The notes under the pieces are model-generated. The model saw nothing but the letters and a program-made list of their open reading frames with translations, made no database searches and had not been told where the DNA came from. A stretch of 64,000 bases of DNA from Psychrobacter nivimaris (lineage in GTDB: Bacteria > Pseudomonadota > Gammaproteobacteria > Pseudomonadales > Moraxellaceae). Of the stretch, positions 7,488 to 18,389 are shown in pieces. The position numbers were made by a program, and so were the translations under genes. Location: positions 1-64,000 of the forward strand of contig NZ_VZIZ01000001.1 of NCBI RefSeq assembly GCF_009812035.1, given 5' to 3'. Every line of letters starts with the position of its first letter. Positions within the stretch are counted from its first letter, which is position 1.

Positions 7488-8465
7488 ATGGGTCTTTTGG
7501 TAGAAGGGCAGTGGCAAGACAAGTGGTATGAGACAAAAGAGAGTGGCGGCCGCTTTCAGCGTGAAGATGCTGGTTTTAGGAACTGGGTAACGGTAGATGG
7601 TAGCGCAGGGCCCACAGGTATTGAGGGCTTTAAAGCCGAACCTGACCGCTATCATCTATATGTGTCGCTAGCCTGTCCTTGGGCACACCGTACCCTTATC
7701 TACCGCAAGCTCAAAGGCTTAGAAGATATCATTCCGCTATCTGTAGTACATCCATATATGGGTGAGTATGGTTGGACATTTGCAGAAGGTGCAGGCGTCG
7801 TTGCTGACCCAGTTATCAATGCAGGCTATGCCTATGAGCTGTATACCAAGGCCAAGCCAGACTATACAGGCCGTGTCACCGTACCTATCTTGTGGGATAA
7901 AAAAACAAACACAATCGTGAGTAATGAGTCATCTGAAATCATTCGCATGTTTAACTCTGCCTTTGATGAGGTTGGTGCGCTAGCAGGTAATTTTGTGCCA
8001 GCAGAGTTATTACAAGAAATTGATGATATCAATACCTTTGTCTATTCAACTATCAACAATGGCGTATATAAGACAGGATTCTCTACCACACAAGAGGCTT
8101 ACGAAGAGGCCGTGATTGAGCTGTTTGCGGCATTAGATACACTTGAGACGCGCTTAGCACATCAGCGTTATCTCACAGGTAGCACTATAACTGAGGCAGA
8201 TTGGCGACTGTTTACGACGTTGGTTCGTTTCGATGCTGTCTATGTTGGGCACTTTAAATGCAATCTGCACCGTATCGTTGACTATCCAAACCTTTGGGAC
8301 TATCTGCGTGACTTATATCAGGTACCTGGCATTGCAGATACGGTAAATATGGATCATATCAAGCAGCATTATTACACCAGTCATGCCAATATTAATCCCA
8401 CATGTATTGTCCCTGCTGGCCCAGTGATTGATTTTAATGAGCCACATGATCGTGCACGTCTATAG
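7488..8465 (+). CDS. yqjG: Glutathionyl-hydroquinone reductase (YqjG family)
   Basis: Xi-class glutathione transferase of 325 residues that reduces glutathionyl-hydroquinones and related conjugates, close to the 328 residues of E. coli YqjG. The N-terminal thioredoxin-like domain contains the catalytic motif SLACPWAHR with Cys as nucleophile, and HPYMGEYGWTF is a family hallmark. The C-terminal half is the all-helical GST domain with TEADWRLFTTLVRFDAVY. GGAG lies six bases before the chosen ATG. It is monocistronic between a tRNA gene and hemB, ending at a bidirectional terminator. Cytoplasmic. Confidence 0.9.
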   Translation: MGLLVEGQWQDKWYETKESGGRFQREDAGFRNWVTVDGSAGPTGIEGFKAEPDRYHLYVSLACPWAHRTLIYRKLKGLEDIIPLSVVHPYMGEYGWTFAEGAGVVADPVINAGYAYELYTKAKPDYTGRVTVPILWDKKTNTIVSNESSEIIRMFNSAFDEVGALAGNFVPAELLQEIDDINTFVYSTINNGVYKTGFSTTQEAYEEAVIELFAALDTLETRLAHQRYLTGSTITEADWRLFTTLVRFDAVYVGHFKCNLHRIVDYPNLWDYLRDLYQVPGIADTVNMDHIKQHYYTSHANINPTCIVPAGPVIDFNEPHDRARL

Positions 8466-8490
8466 TTTTATTTTAATAGAGTAACCGCAT

Positions 8491-8528
8491 AAAAAAGCCC
8501 CAGCTACTAATAGGTAGCTGGGGCTTTT
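8491..8528. terminator. Bidirectional terminator between yqjG and hemB
   Basis: AAAAGCCCCAGCTAC pairs with GTAGCTGGGGCTTTT around a short loop between two convergent genes. Confidence 0.88.
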
Positions 8529-8555
8529 ACATTATAAAAGGTAGTTTAACTACTA

Positions 8556-9572
<1,017 letters not shown>

Positions 9573-9583
9573 TTATGATTGTT

Positions 9584-9758
9584 TTAGGGCGTGTCCTCAT
9601 TTTAAAAATGGTGATAAAAATGAGATAAATTGCAGTCAAACAAGGAAAATAGCGTAGATAATATCGGGATATTAACCAGCTATTTAACGATGTTTGGCAA
9701 AATTTAGCCATTTTTAGCCCGTTTAGATATGATCAATTGAATTGAGGACACGCCCTAA
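9584..9758. mobile_element. MITE-like element with terminal inverted repeats
   Basis: A 175-bp non-coding segment bounded by near-perfect inverted repeats, TTAGGGCGTGTCCTCAT at the left and its complement ATTGAGGACACGCCCTAA at the right (one mismatch in 17). No open frame for a transposase is present, so it fits a non-autonomous element. An internal CTCATTTT/AAAATGAG hairpin lies near the left end. No second copy was seen in the window, and a target duplication is not obvious. Confidence 0.65.
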
Positions 9759-9906
9759 TAGTTATCATGTTACATGGTTAAAATAATATCGCTATAAGCG
9801 GTATTTTATAGAATTAGCTTATCAAAATCTTTGCTTTATAAGTGGCTATAAATAAAGAGAGCCTGCATAAAGTGAGCCTACTATAACCAAAAGACGTCAA
9901 TAAAAG

Positions 9907-9938
9907 CAAAAAGCCCCACCACGTTAAGTCGGTAGGGC
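9907..9938 (-). terminator. Terminator of the RND efflux operon
   Basis: On the minus strand GCCCTACC pairs with GGTGGGGC across a ten-base loop, followed by a T-rich tract. It lies about 70 bp beyond the outer-membrane-protein stop codon. Confidence 0.75.
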
Positions 9939-10005
9939 TGATAGTACGTATCGACTGTCAACGTAATGCGTAAGCAACGTCATCAAACAAAGGTTTCAGA
10001 ATAGC

Positions 10006-11862
10006 CTAAGGCTCATTAATCTGAGTCACAGGAACTTGTTCAACGCCAGCTTCTTTAAAAGTCGTCTCCTCAGTAATCACACCCACTGCCGCGTCTGTTT
10101 TGCCATCGTTATTGACATCAACGACAGCCGTGGGGTTAAAGGTAGTGATTTCTGATGGTTGTGACTGCTTAATCGCTTGAGCTTCTTGCACAGAAGCCAC
10201 TCGTGCAGAGCTAGCTGCATCAATCGCGTTGGCTGCTTTGGTTTTGTTGCTATACGCAGGGAAATTGACCGCTTGCACCAAGTTGGTGTGTTGCGGCACA
10301 GGAATCACCGTTGGCACATCAAGGTTGGCACCGCCACCGAGCGCTTGGTATAACTCAATTTGGCTGACGAGTTTTTGTAGTTCTAGATCCAAAATTCCCT
10401 GTTGGGTCGAGAATAGCGAACGCTGGGCATCGAGTACATCTAGATAGTTTGAGATACCGGCTTTAAAGCGTGCATCGGCAATTTGATAAGTCTGCTCAAA
10501 GTTATCTTGTAGACGATACTGTGCTTCTAGCTGCTCACCCAAGGTGGCGCGTGTCGCTAGTACATCCGAGACTTCACGGAATGCCGTTTGAATAGAGCCT
10601 TCATAGTTGGCAAGCGTTTGCTCACGTTCAATTCTGGCCACATCATATTCTGCATCTAAACGACCTGCATCAAAGATTGGGACACTAATACTTGGGCCGA
10701 ATGACCAGCCGACAGCGCCGCTCTTGAATAAATCATCTAAGCTACCGCTACTGACACCAATACTACTCGCTAGGCTAATAGAAGGGAAGTAAGAGGCACG
10801 TGCCACTTCTATATTGGCACCAGCGGCTTTTAGGTTGTACTCCGCTTGCAGAACGTCAGGACGATAGCGCAACAACTCACTTGGTAGGCCAGCATTAAAG
10901 ATTTTCTGGCTAGTGATATTGCTAACGGCAGGCGTTGGAATCAGCTCGTTAGGAATCGGCGCACCAATCAAATATTGCAGGGCATTGCGCGAGGTCAAGA
11001 TACTGCTCTGCGCCCGCAATACGGCAAGTTTAGCATTTTCTAAAGAAGCACTAGCTTGCAACGAAGGCAGTCTAGGATCAATCCCTGCCTCAAACCGTTT
11101 GGTCGCAATGAATAACGATCGTTCACGACTCTCAACCGTGGCTTCTGCCAACTTAAGCTGCGCTAAGCTATAGCTTAGATTGGCGTAGCTTTGCGCAATG
11201 TTACTGATCAGACTGATCTGCGTCGAATCTTTGGCTGCGGTGGTCGCCAAGAAATTTTGCAAAGCTTGGTCTTTTAGACTAGCAATCTTACCCCAAAAAT
11301 CCAGCTCATAATTGGCCAACCCTAGGTTGACGTTATAACTACTATTGGGGTTTTTGTCCGTTCTGTTCTGTGCTTGGCGCGTGTAACCACCACTACCATT
11401 GATGGTCGGCAGATCGTTAATATCGGTGATTTGATATTGCGCTCGTGCTTTTTCGATAGCTAGGCGTGCGCTCTCAAAGTCTTTATTGTTCTCTAATCCT
11501 AATGCAATTAGCCCTTTTAGGCGCTCATCACTATAGAAGTTCTGCCAGCGTTGTCCCGCAATACTAGGCTGGGCTGCGTTACTGGCCGTTTCCTTATCAA
11601 AGGCACCGTAGCTTTGTTCGATAGGGATGTTAGGCTCGGCAAGTACAGGACGGCTATCGGCTTTTGGAATGGTATTACAAGCCGCCATGCTCATCGCTAA
11701 AGCCGTTAAGCTGATTAAGCGAACACTATTTCTGCGCACTCGTGCAATAGTTGGGCTCGCAAATCTAGCAACCAGCGCTGCCTGTTCGCCTGACATTGGG
11801 CGCACATGAGCAGTAGTTGTGACTACCGCTGCTGAGTTAGTAGTAAAAGGTTGTGAACTCAT
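10006..11862 (-). CDS. RND efflux outer-membrane lipoprotein (OprM/AdeK type) with C-terminal extension
   Basis: Outer-membrane channel of a tripartite pump, 618 residues, longer than the usual 470-490. The lipobox (MSMAAC) has its Cys at residue 62, leaving a long basic N-terminal region; an internal ATG at residue 23 is an alternative start. Two OEP repeats follow, with LLRYRPDVLQAEYNLKAA and DVLDAQRSLFSTQQ as typical segments. After the channel domain ends with QALGGG, about 110 extra residues follow, rich in Ala, Thr and Val, including VVDVNNDGKTDAAVG, which resembles an FG-GAP/EF-hand-like calcium loop. Its ATG overlaps the transporter stop (ATGA). Third gene of the efflux operon. Confidence 0.9.
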   Translation of the reverse strand: MSSQPFTTNSAAVVTTTAHVRPMSGEQAALVARFASPTIARVRRNSVRLISLTALAMSMAACNTIPKADSRPVLAEPNIPIEQSYGAFDKETASNAAQPSIAGQRWQNFYSDERLKGLIALGLENNKDFESARLAIEKARAQYQITDINDLPTINGSGGYTRQAQNRTDKNPNSSYNVNLGLANYELDFWGKIASLKDQALQNFLATTAAKDSTQISLISNIAQSYANLSYSLAQLKLAEATVESRERSLFIATKRFEAGIDPRLPSLQASASLENAKLAVLRAQSSILTSRNALQYLIGAPIPNELIPTPAVSNITSQKIFNAGLPSELLRYRPDVLQAEYNLKAAGANIEVARASYFPSISLASSIGVSSGSLDDLFKSGAVGWSFGPSISVPIFDAGRLDAEYDVARIEREQTLANYEGSIQTAFREVSDVLATRATLGEQLEAQYRLQDNFEQTYQIADARFKAGISNYLDVLDAQRSLFSTQQGILDLELQKLVSQIELYQALGGGANLDVPTVIPVPQHTNLVQAVNFPAYSNKTKAANAIDAASSARVASVQEAQAIKQSQPSEITTFNPTAVVDVNNDGKTDAAVGVITEETTFKEAGVEQVPVTQINEP

Positions 11863-14800
11863 TGTGTATTATCTCCAAAGCTTGCAGGCTGATAACTCTC
11901 AGAGGGAGTTGGGTTCTGCGGACCAGGCGTACCATTGTCATCGCCGCCATCGCCTTTATCATTTGGCTTGTTGTTGGCATATTTGTACGGGAACGCACTG
12001 CGTACCCAAATGTAGAACATCGGGATAAAGAAGATGCCTAACAAGGTTGCCGTTACGACACCGCCAACCACACTGGTACCAATAGCATTTTGACTGCCTG
12101 AACCTGGACCAGTCGCCAAGAATAATGGCACAACACCCAGACCAAAGGCAAGTGAGGTCATGATAATTGGACGCAGACGTTGGCGTGCCGCCGTCATGAC
12201 CGCATCTTTTAGACTATAGCCTTCCTCTTGATGGTCTTTAGCAAACTCGATAATCAAGATGGCGTTTTTAGCCGATAGACCAACCACCGTCAGTAGACCT
12301 ACTTGCAAGTAGATATCGTTGGCGAAGCCTCGTAACCACGTAAATATCACCGCACCCAATACCCCAAGTGGAATAACCAATAGGACAGAGAAGGGGATAG
12401 ACCAGCTCTCATATAGTGCCGCCAAGCACAAGAATACGACTAAGATTGAAAGCGCGTAAAGCATCGGCGCCTGGGCACCTGATTTTTGCTCTTCCAATGA
12501 CATACCCGTCCACTCGTAACTGATGCCTTCAGGTAATTTGTCTATCATGGCTTCCATTGAGCTCATGGCTTCACCAGTACTCAAACCTGGGGCTGCACTA
12601 CCTTGGATATTCATTGATGGTAAGCTGTTATAGCGGGTCAGACGCGGTGAGCCTGACTGCCATTCACTGCTAGAGAATGCATCAAATGAAATCATATCAT
12701 TCGTCTCGTTTCGTACATACCACTTACCAATGTCATCAGGGTTGGTACGGCTGCTGGCTTCACCTTGTACATAGACACGTTTGATACGGCCACGATCGAT
12801 AAAGTCGTTGACGTAGCTTGAGCCCCATGCAGTCGAGATGACGCTATTGATATTACCTAGCGACAAGCCATAAGCAGCGGCTTGCTCTTGGTTGATGTTC
12901 ACCTTTAACTGCGGTGAGTCTTCTTGACCGTTTGGACGTACACCAGCGACTTGATCATTCTGTCCTGCCATACCTAAGAGCATATTACGTGCTTCAAGTA
13001 GGCCATCGTGACCAAGGTTACCATTATCTTGAATCATTAAATCAAAACCACTGGCATTACCAAGCTCAGTAATGGCTGGTGGTACAATGGCAAATACTTG
13101 TGCTTCATTTATCTGAGTAAAGAAATAACCCATTGCCCGACCAGCAACGGCTTGCGCTGTGTTTTCATCACCGGAACGCTTGTCCCAATCTGACAAGCGC
13201 ACGAATGCGAGTCCCATGTTTTGGCCTTGACCAGCAAAGCTGAAGCCTGCAATGGTAAAGACAGAGGCAATGTTATCGGTTTCTTGAGTGTCGTAATAGT
13301 TTCTGACTTTATCGAGCACTTCTTGCGTTTCATCTAATGTCGAACCAGCAGGAAGCTGAACCAAGGTAAACATAATACCCTGATCTTCTTCTGGTAAAAA
13401 CGAGCCGGGAATACGTAAGAATACCACCACCATGACGCCGATAATGGCCGCATAACCAATCAAATATAGCCATTTGAAACGAATGCTTTTACCAACAAAG
13501 CCCTCGTATGAACGACTAAGCTTAAAGAACGAGCGGTTAAACCAGCCAAAGAAGCCTTTTTGCTTTTCGTCCTTGCCCTTTTCATGGCTCTTACCGCGTT
13601 TGAGTAAAGTAACACATAGCGCAGGCGTAAAAATAAGCGCGACCATGGCTGATAGCACCATGCTCGTGATCAAGGTGATAGAGAACTGGCGATAAATCAC
13701 ACCTGTTGAGCCACCAAAGAACGCCATCGGTACGAATACCGCTGATAAAATCAGCGCGATACCAATAACGATCTTACTGATTTCCCCCATCGATTGAGTG
13801 GTCGCGTCTTTGATAGAGATATGTGGATCTTCTTCTAGTATTCGCTCAACGTTCTCTACCACGACAATCGCATCATCGACCAGCAGACCGATGGAGAGAA
13901 CCATAGCAAACATGGTCAAGACGTTGATACTAAAGCCTGCAATATACAACACTGCAAAGGTACCCAAGAGTACGACAGGTACGGCAAGGGTCGGGATAAT
14001 GGTGGCACGCCAGTTCTGTAAAAAAATAAACATAACGATAAATACCAACACAATCGCTTCAATGAGGGTCATAACGACTTGTTCGATAGACAAGCGTACA
14101 AAGGGTGTGGTGTCATACGGAACGACTGAGGCTAGACCAATTGGGAAGTTTTGCTCCAGCTCAGCCATACGTGCGCCAACAGCTTCGCGAGTTTCAAGCG
14201 CGTTAGCACCGCCCGCAAGCGAAATACCAAGACCGGCTGCTTCTTGACCATTGTAGAGAGAGACAACGCTATAGTTTTCACTGCCAATCTCGACATCTGC
14301 CACATCGCCTAAGCGCACTTGTGCGCCTGAGGTATCTGTTTTTAGTAGAATGTTTCGGAATTCTTCAGGCGTTTGAAGATAGCTTTGTACAGTAACAGTG
14401 GCGTTGATAACTTGTTTGTCTGTGTCGGCAGGTGCTTGACCCAATTGACCAGCAGATACCTGAGCATTCTGTGCTCGTATCGCATTGACGACATCTGAAG
14501 GTATCATGTTGTAGCTACGTAGGCGTGAAGGGTCAAGCCATACACGCATCGCATAGGTAGAGCCAAAGACTTGAACTTCACCCACACCCTCTACACGACT
14601 GATCGAATCGACGACATTAGAGTTAATATAATCGGCAATATCTGCCCGATCCATGGTGCCATCTTCAGAAATAAATGCTTGCACCATCAAAAAGCTGCTA
14701 GACGATTTATTGACGTTGACACCTTGACGCTGAACAGACTCAGGCAAGGAGCTCATCGCTGCTTGCAGTTTGTTCTGTACTTGTACTTGAGCTGTGTCAG

Positions 14801-15098
14801 GATCTGTGCCGTTTTCAAAGGTTAGCGTCACAGACGCACTACCATTTGACGAGCTCGATGATGACATATACATCAGGCCATCTAGACCTTTCATACGCTG
14901 CTCAATGATCTGTACTACTGAGTTTTCTACGGTTTGCGCATTGGCACCAGGATAGCTTGCACTGACTGAAATCGTTGGTGGTGCGATACGTGGATATTGT
15001 TCAATCGGTAGATTAAGAACGGATATTACCCCGATGAGCATGACCAAAACAGCCAGCACCCATGCAAAAATAGGGCGATTAATAAAAAAACGTGACAT
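11859..15098 (-). CDS. RND multidrug efflux transporter (AcrB/MexB/AdeJ type)
   Basis: Inner-membrane proton/drug antiporter of 1079 residues, the hydrophobe/amphiphile efflux (HAE1) family. It starts MSRFFINRPIFAWVLA as is typical. Twelve membrane segments and two large periplasmic loops are inferable. The proton-relay pair in TM4 is seen in IGLLVDDAIVVVENVER, and the second-half counterpart is GLSAKNAILIIEFAKD. A Gly/Asp/Asn-rich tail of about 40 residues follows TM12. It lies 34 bp after the membrane-fusion gene and overlaps the outer-membrane gene by four bases. Substrate range is probably broad, by analogy with AdeJ and MexB; not provable here. Confidence 0.95.
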   Translation of the reverse strand: MSRFFINRPIFAWVLAVLVMLIGVISVLNLPIEQYPRIAPPTISVSASYPGANAQTVENSVVQIIEQRMKGLDGLMYMSSSSSSNGSASVTLTFENGTDPDTAQVQVQNKLQAAMSSLPESVQRQGVNVNKSSSSFLMVQAFISEDGTMDRADIADYINSNVVDSISRVEGVGEVQVFGSTYAMRVWLDPSRLRSYNMIPSDVVNAIRAQNAQVSAGQLGQAPADTDKQVINATVTVQSYLQTPEEFRNILLKTDTSGAQVRLGDVADVEIGSENYSVVSLYNGQEAAGLGISLAGGANALETREAVGARMAELEQNFPIGLASVVPYDTTPFVRLSIEQVVMTLIEAIVLVFIVMFIFLQNWRATIIPTLAVPVVLLGTFAVLYIAGFSINVLTMFAMVLSIGLLVDDAIVVVENVERILEEDPHISIKDATTQSMGEISKIVIGIALILSAVFVPMAFFGGSTGVIYRQFSITLITSMVLSAMVALIFTPALCVTLLKRGKSHEKGKDEKQKGFFGWFNRSFFKLSRSYEGFVGKSIRFKWLYLIGYAAIIGVMVVVFLRIPGSFLPEEDQGIMFTLVQLPAGSTLDETQEVLDKVRNYYDTQETDNIASVFTIAGFSFAGQGQNMGLAFVRLSDWDKRSGDENTAQAVAGRAMGYFFTQINEAQVFAIVPPAITELGNASGFDLMIQDNGNLGHDGLLEARNMLLGMAGQNDQVAGVRPNGQEDSPQLKVNINQEQAAAYGLSLGNINSVISTAWGSSYVNDFIDRGRIKRVYVQGEASSRTNPDDIGKWYVRNETNDMISFDAFSSSEWQSGSPRLTRYNSLPSMNIQGSAAPGLSTGEAMSSMEAMIDKLPEGISYEWTGMSLEEQKSGAQAPMLYALSILVVFLCLAALYESWSIPFSVLLVIPLGVLGAVIFTWLRGFANDIYLQVGLLTVVGLSAKNAILIIEFAKDHQEEGYSLKDAVMTAARQRLRPIIMTSLAFGLGVVPLFLATGPGSGSQNAIGTSVVGGVVTATLLGIFFIPMFYIWVRSAFPYKYANNKPNDKGDGGDDNGTPGPQNPTPSESYQPASFGDNTQ

Positions 15099-15132
15099 AG
15101 TATATCCCTAAGTCTTCCTGTCTTGAATGGAA

Positions 15133-16533
15133 TTAGTTGGCAGCGGCTTCTGTTGGTTTTTTGGTAGAAGTCTCATCGCCAGCTGGCTCTTTATCCATCG
15201 TTTTTGCGGCTTGCTGCGGCGTTTTGGTATTAGGCGCACTTTGTGCAGCTGGTGCTGGATTTGCACTTTCTAATGGTTTGGCGACCACTTCTTGGTCAGG
15301 CTTGACCTTAGCACCACCAATCACAACCACTTTGTCACCTGCTTTCAAGCCTTCAGTGACGACCCATTGTCCATCGTAAGTACCATTAATGGTAACCGGA
15401 CGTACTTGGATTTTATTATTTTCGTCAACGATATAGACTTGTGTCTCACTCTTCGGCGTACGGGTGACCGCACTTTGCGGAACAAGGGCTGCATTGGTAA
15501 TAACGCTCTGCGTCAAACGTGCTGTGACATACATACCTGGTAGCAGGATGTTATTGCTGTTTGGGAAAATAGCACGCAAGGTGACAGCGCCTGTTGACTC
15601 ATCAACTTTGGCCTCAGACAGTGCAAGCTTACCGCGTACTGGATAGACAGAACCATCTTCTAGTACCAATTCAACTGAGTTCATACCTGGCTGAGCAGTA
15701 CCATCTGCGATCTGCTGACGAAGCTTGAGCAACTCAGAAGAAGACTGGCTGATATCGACGTAGATAGGGTCTAAGCGTGAAATAGTCACCAATGGATCTG
15801 CTTGACCAGCACTGACTAGAGTACCAGCAGTGACGCTAGAGCGATCAGTACGACCGGTAAGCGGTGCGCGTACGATTGTACGGTTTAGATCTAAGGTACT
15901 GGCTTCTAAACCTGCTTTTGCAGTCTGGATGCCTGCTTTTGCACTCTCAATACCTGCTTGAGTTTGACCGACAGCGGCGGCGGCACTTTGTACTGCTGCT
16001 TGTGCTGTACGTACGGCTGTTTGTGCTTGATCGTACTGCTGCTTTGAGATGGCATCAATACTGACCAGACCCTGCAGACGTTGTAAGTCATTTTGCGCTT
16101 GTGCTAATGACGCTTGACGGCTGACCAATTCAGCTTTTGCATTGGCATTGTTTGCCACAGCAGTTTGATAGTTAGCTTGTGACTGCTGTACGGCGGCTTG
16201 GCCACTCGTTACAGATGAGGCATAGTTGTCGGTGTTGATACGATACAGTGGCTGACCTTTTTTGACGTTGCTTCCTTCACGGAATAGTACTTCGTCAATC
16301 ACGCCGTTGACCTGCGGGCGGACATCAGCAGTTTGATAAGCTGCAGTACGACCAGAAAAAGTTTGTACTTGAGGGACGGTATCGAGAGTGACTGTCTGAA
16401 CGTTGACAACCGCAGGCGGCATTTGCTGCTGTGCGGCTTGCTCACCAGCGGCGTCCTCGTTTTTGTCACAGCCAACCAGTACAGCTCCAGATAGTACAGA
16501 TGCTATTACAAGCGAAAGATAAGAGTGCTTCAT
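15133..16533 (-). CDS. RND efflux periplasmic adaptor lipoprotein (AcrA/AdeI type)
   Basis: Membrane-fusion protein of 466 residues, first gene of the efflux operon. A lipoprotein signal ends in VLVGC. A lipoyl domain half (VRPQVNGVIDEVLFREGSNVKKGQ), a long alpha-hairpin rich in Ala/Gln (residues about 110-200), the second lipoyl half (TIVRAPLTGRTDRSSVTAG) and beta-barrel segments follow. A Pro/Ala/Lys-rich tail ends the protein. The frame opens five codons earlier on TTG, but GAGGAC is correctly placed for the ATG used here. No local regulator is encoded beside it. About 830 bp without genes lies upstream. Confidence 0.94.
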   Translation of the reverse strand: MKHSYLSLVIASVLSGAVLVGCDKNEDAAGEQAAQQQMPPAVVNVQTVTLDTVPQVQTFSGRTAAYQTADVRPQVNGVIDEVLFREGSNVKKGQPLYRINTDNYASSVTSGQAAVQQSQANYQTAVANNANAKAELVSRQASLAQAQNDLQRLQGLVSIDAISKQQYDQAQTAVRTAQAAVQSAAAAVGQTQAGIESAKAGIQTAKAGLEASTLDLNRTIVRAPLTGRTDRSSVTAGTLVSAGQADPLVTISRLDPIYVDISQSSSELLKLRQQIADGTAQPGMNSVELVLEDGSVYPVRGKLALSEAKVDESTGAVTLRAIFPNSNNILLPGMYVTARLTQSVITNAALVPQSAVTRTPKSETQVYIVDENNKIQVRPVTINGTYDGQWVVTEGLKAGDKVVVIGGAKVKPDQEVVAKPLESANPAPAAQSAPNTKTPQQAAKTMDKEPAGDETSTKKPTEAAAN

Positions 16534-17363
16534 CAATGTCCTCGGCAATATATATAAATAGTGACAGTATAAAAATCGATCAATAAGTTTGGCGTACTGA
16601 ATATAAGGGTCTTGCTAATGCTAAATAACTTGCTAATGCTGAAGAAAGAGAATAAATAGCCTAAGCTAGTATTATTTATTCCAGTTTCAGATGTTTCCGT
16701 CAGTGAAATATGACTAATAGAAAATCTGACATCGATATGGATTAAGTATCGAAAGGATTATTTAGCATTAATTGTTTAAGCAAACCACAGAATGGATTAA
16801 TAAATTTAATGAGTTATTATAAACTATTGGGGTAACCCCACAGTCAAGTAGTTTGCAATACGAGCTGGATCGAAAAGCGGTAATATTACAGTTTACGAAT
16901 TAATAGATTACCGTCATAGTAAGCGTCGTCTCTATTAACAGCTAATAGAACCATGCACAACCTAGTATCAAAATATATTGTAAATTTTTGTTATGAACCT
17001 AAAGCCCTATAGTAATTAAGGTTTTTAAACGATAGAAAATCGACTTTGTCAACAAAATGACAATTTTAGCAACCCCTAATTACAGTCATAAAAAATAACT
17101 ATCAGTATCTCTCTAACAAACGTCATCAAACTTTGACCGACTGTCCAAAAAGCCTTATACGATTATAGTACTGCAAGAATGTATGAAACTTAAAGAAAGG
17201 TAACGATTTGGCTGACATGCTAGTTTTTGAGAAGGTACTTCTTAATTTATGAGCTTCTTATTCATCAATTGCTGAAGGAGTTTGCTAAAAAGCCATGCTA
17301 AAAAATTCTGTCAAAAAAAAGAGTCGTCTTAATTAGTTAATAACACAGACGACTCAGCTTTAA
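16534..17363. other. Long non-coding region upstream of the efflux operon
   Basis: About 830 bp with no credible gene. It must contain the efflux promoter. One conspicuous palindrome, TGGGGTAACCCCA at 16828-16840, could be an operator. Several GGA trinucleotides occur, but no structured RNA was recognised. The right end holds the ispB terminator. Confidence 0.45.
17313..17355 (-). terminator. Terminator of ispB
   Basis: GAGTCGTC pairs with GACGACTC (17321-17328 with 17348-17355), followed on the minus strand by eight T. Confidence 0.8.
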
Positions 17364-18389
17364 CTATACTAGTCGGGCGCTAGCGAGTTCAGTTAATTGA
17401 TATAAGCCTGTACGATAACGGTTATCTGGTAGCGTACTCAGTGCATCTTGTGCCAGTTTGGTTTCCTCCAGCGCGCGCTGCTTACAATAAGCCAATGAGC
17501 CAGAACTACGTACCAACTCAATCAGCTGCTCAGCGTTTGGTGTCTTACCTGTCTGAACGGCAATACGTAACTGCTCATAGCCTTCAGTGTCGCTGTCTTT
17601 GAGTAGTTCGAGTGCTTTGATAGTCGGTAGGGTAGGTTTGCCTTCAGCAAGGTCATCGCCTAAGTTTTTGCCCATCACCTCACTATCGCCACTATAGTCG
17701 AGCACATCATCGATAATCTGGAACGCATTACCAAAATGCTGTCCGAAATCGCCCAATGCCGTCATATATTCTGTCTTATCTTGCAAGATAGCAGCACCTT
17801 GGGTCGCCATCATGAACAGGCGTGAAGTTTTGCCATCGATAATGCGTAAGTAATCTTCCTCTGTCGCAGCAGGGTTATGCTGATGCTGTAGCTGTAATAC
17901 TTCGCCTTCAGCAATATCACAAGTCCCATCGGAGAATACTTGCAACAGTGGCAGGCTTTGAAAACCAACCAATAGGTTGAACGCACGAGCAATCAAATAG
18001 TCACCGACCAATACGGCAGTAGCATTGTCCCACGTCGCATTTGCCGTCGGCTTTCCACGGCGTTGCCCTGACTCATCGATGACATCGTCATGGACTAGGG
18101 TAGCGGTATGTAGCATTTCCGTGATAGCAGCTAGATGCATGGCCTTTTCTGATGGGTTGTCATCAAACATACGTGCGCAGAGCAACGTAATCAGCGGACG
18201 CATACGTTTGCCGCCAGCATTGATCACGTGTTGCGAGACGCTCATGACGAGTTGTACTTTTGAGTTCAAACTGCCAAACACTTGCTTGTCCATTACCTCA
18301 AAATCATTGGCTACAATACTTTGAATATCAGCATAGCTAGGCGTCGATTGAGGGGCAGGCACGGTATTATTTAAAGAGGTACTAGTCAT
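17364..18389 (-). CDS. ispB: Polyprenyl diphosphate synthase (octaprenyl type)
   Basis: Trans-prenyltransferase of 341 residues that elongates farnesyl diphosphate to the side chain of the respiratory quinone. The first aspartate-rich motif is LVHDDVIDESGQRRG and the second QIIDDVLDYSGD; GGKRMRP at the substrate-binding site precedes them. It is divergent from rplU-rpmA, the gene order common in gammaproteobacteria, which supports ispB over ispA. The start has no strong ribosome binding site, and about 20 N-terminal residues are low complexity, so a slightly later start cannot be excluded. Chain length is inferred, not proven. Confidence 0.9.
   Translation of the reverse strand: MTSTSLNNTVPAPQSTPSYADIQSIVANDFEVMDKQVFGSLNSKVQLVMSVSQHVINAGGKRMRPLITLLCARMFDDNPSEKAMHLAAITEMLHTATLVHDDVIDESGQRRGKPTANATWDNATAVLVGDYLIARAFNLLVGFQSLPLLQVFSDGTCDIAEGEVLQLQHQHNPAATEEDYLRIIDGKTSRLFMMATQGAAILQDKTEYMTALGDFGQHFGNAFQIIDDVLDYSGDSEVMGKNLGDDLAEGKPTLPTIKALELLKDSDTEGYEQLRIAVQTGKTPNAEQLIELVRSSGSLAYCKQRALEETKLAQDALSTLPDNRYRTGLYQLTELASARLV

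Noticed and set aside
13798-14247. 149-codon open frame on the plus strand inside the RND transporter gene
   Set aside because: Antisense shadow of a strongly conserved coding region, without binding site.
16700-16880. RsmY/RsmZ-like RNA suggested by several GGA trinucleotides
   Set aside because: The GGA motifs are not in convincing hairpin loops, and no promoter and terminator pair frames them.
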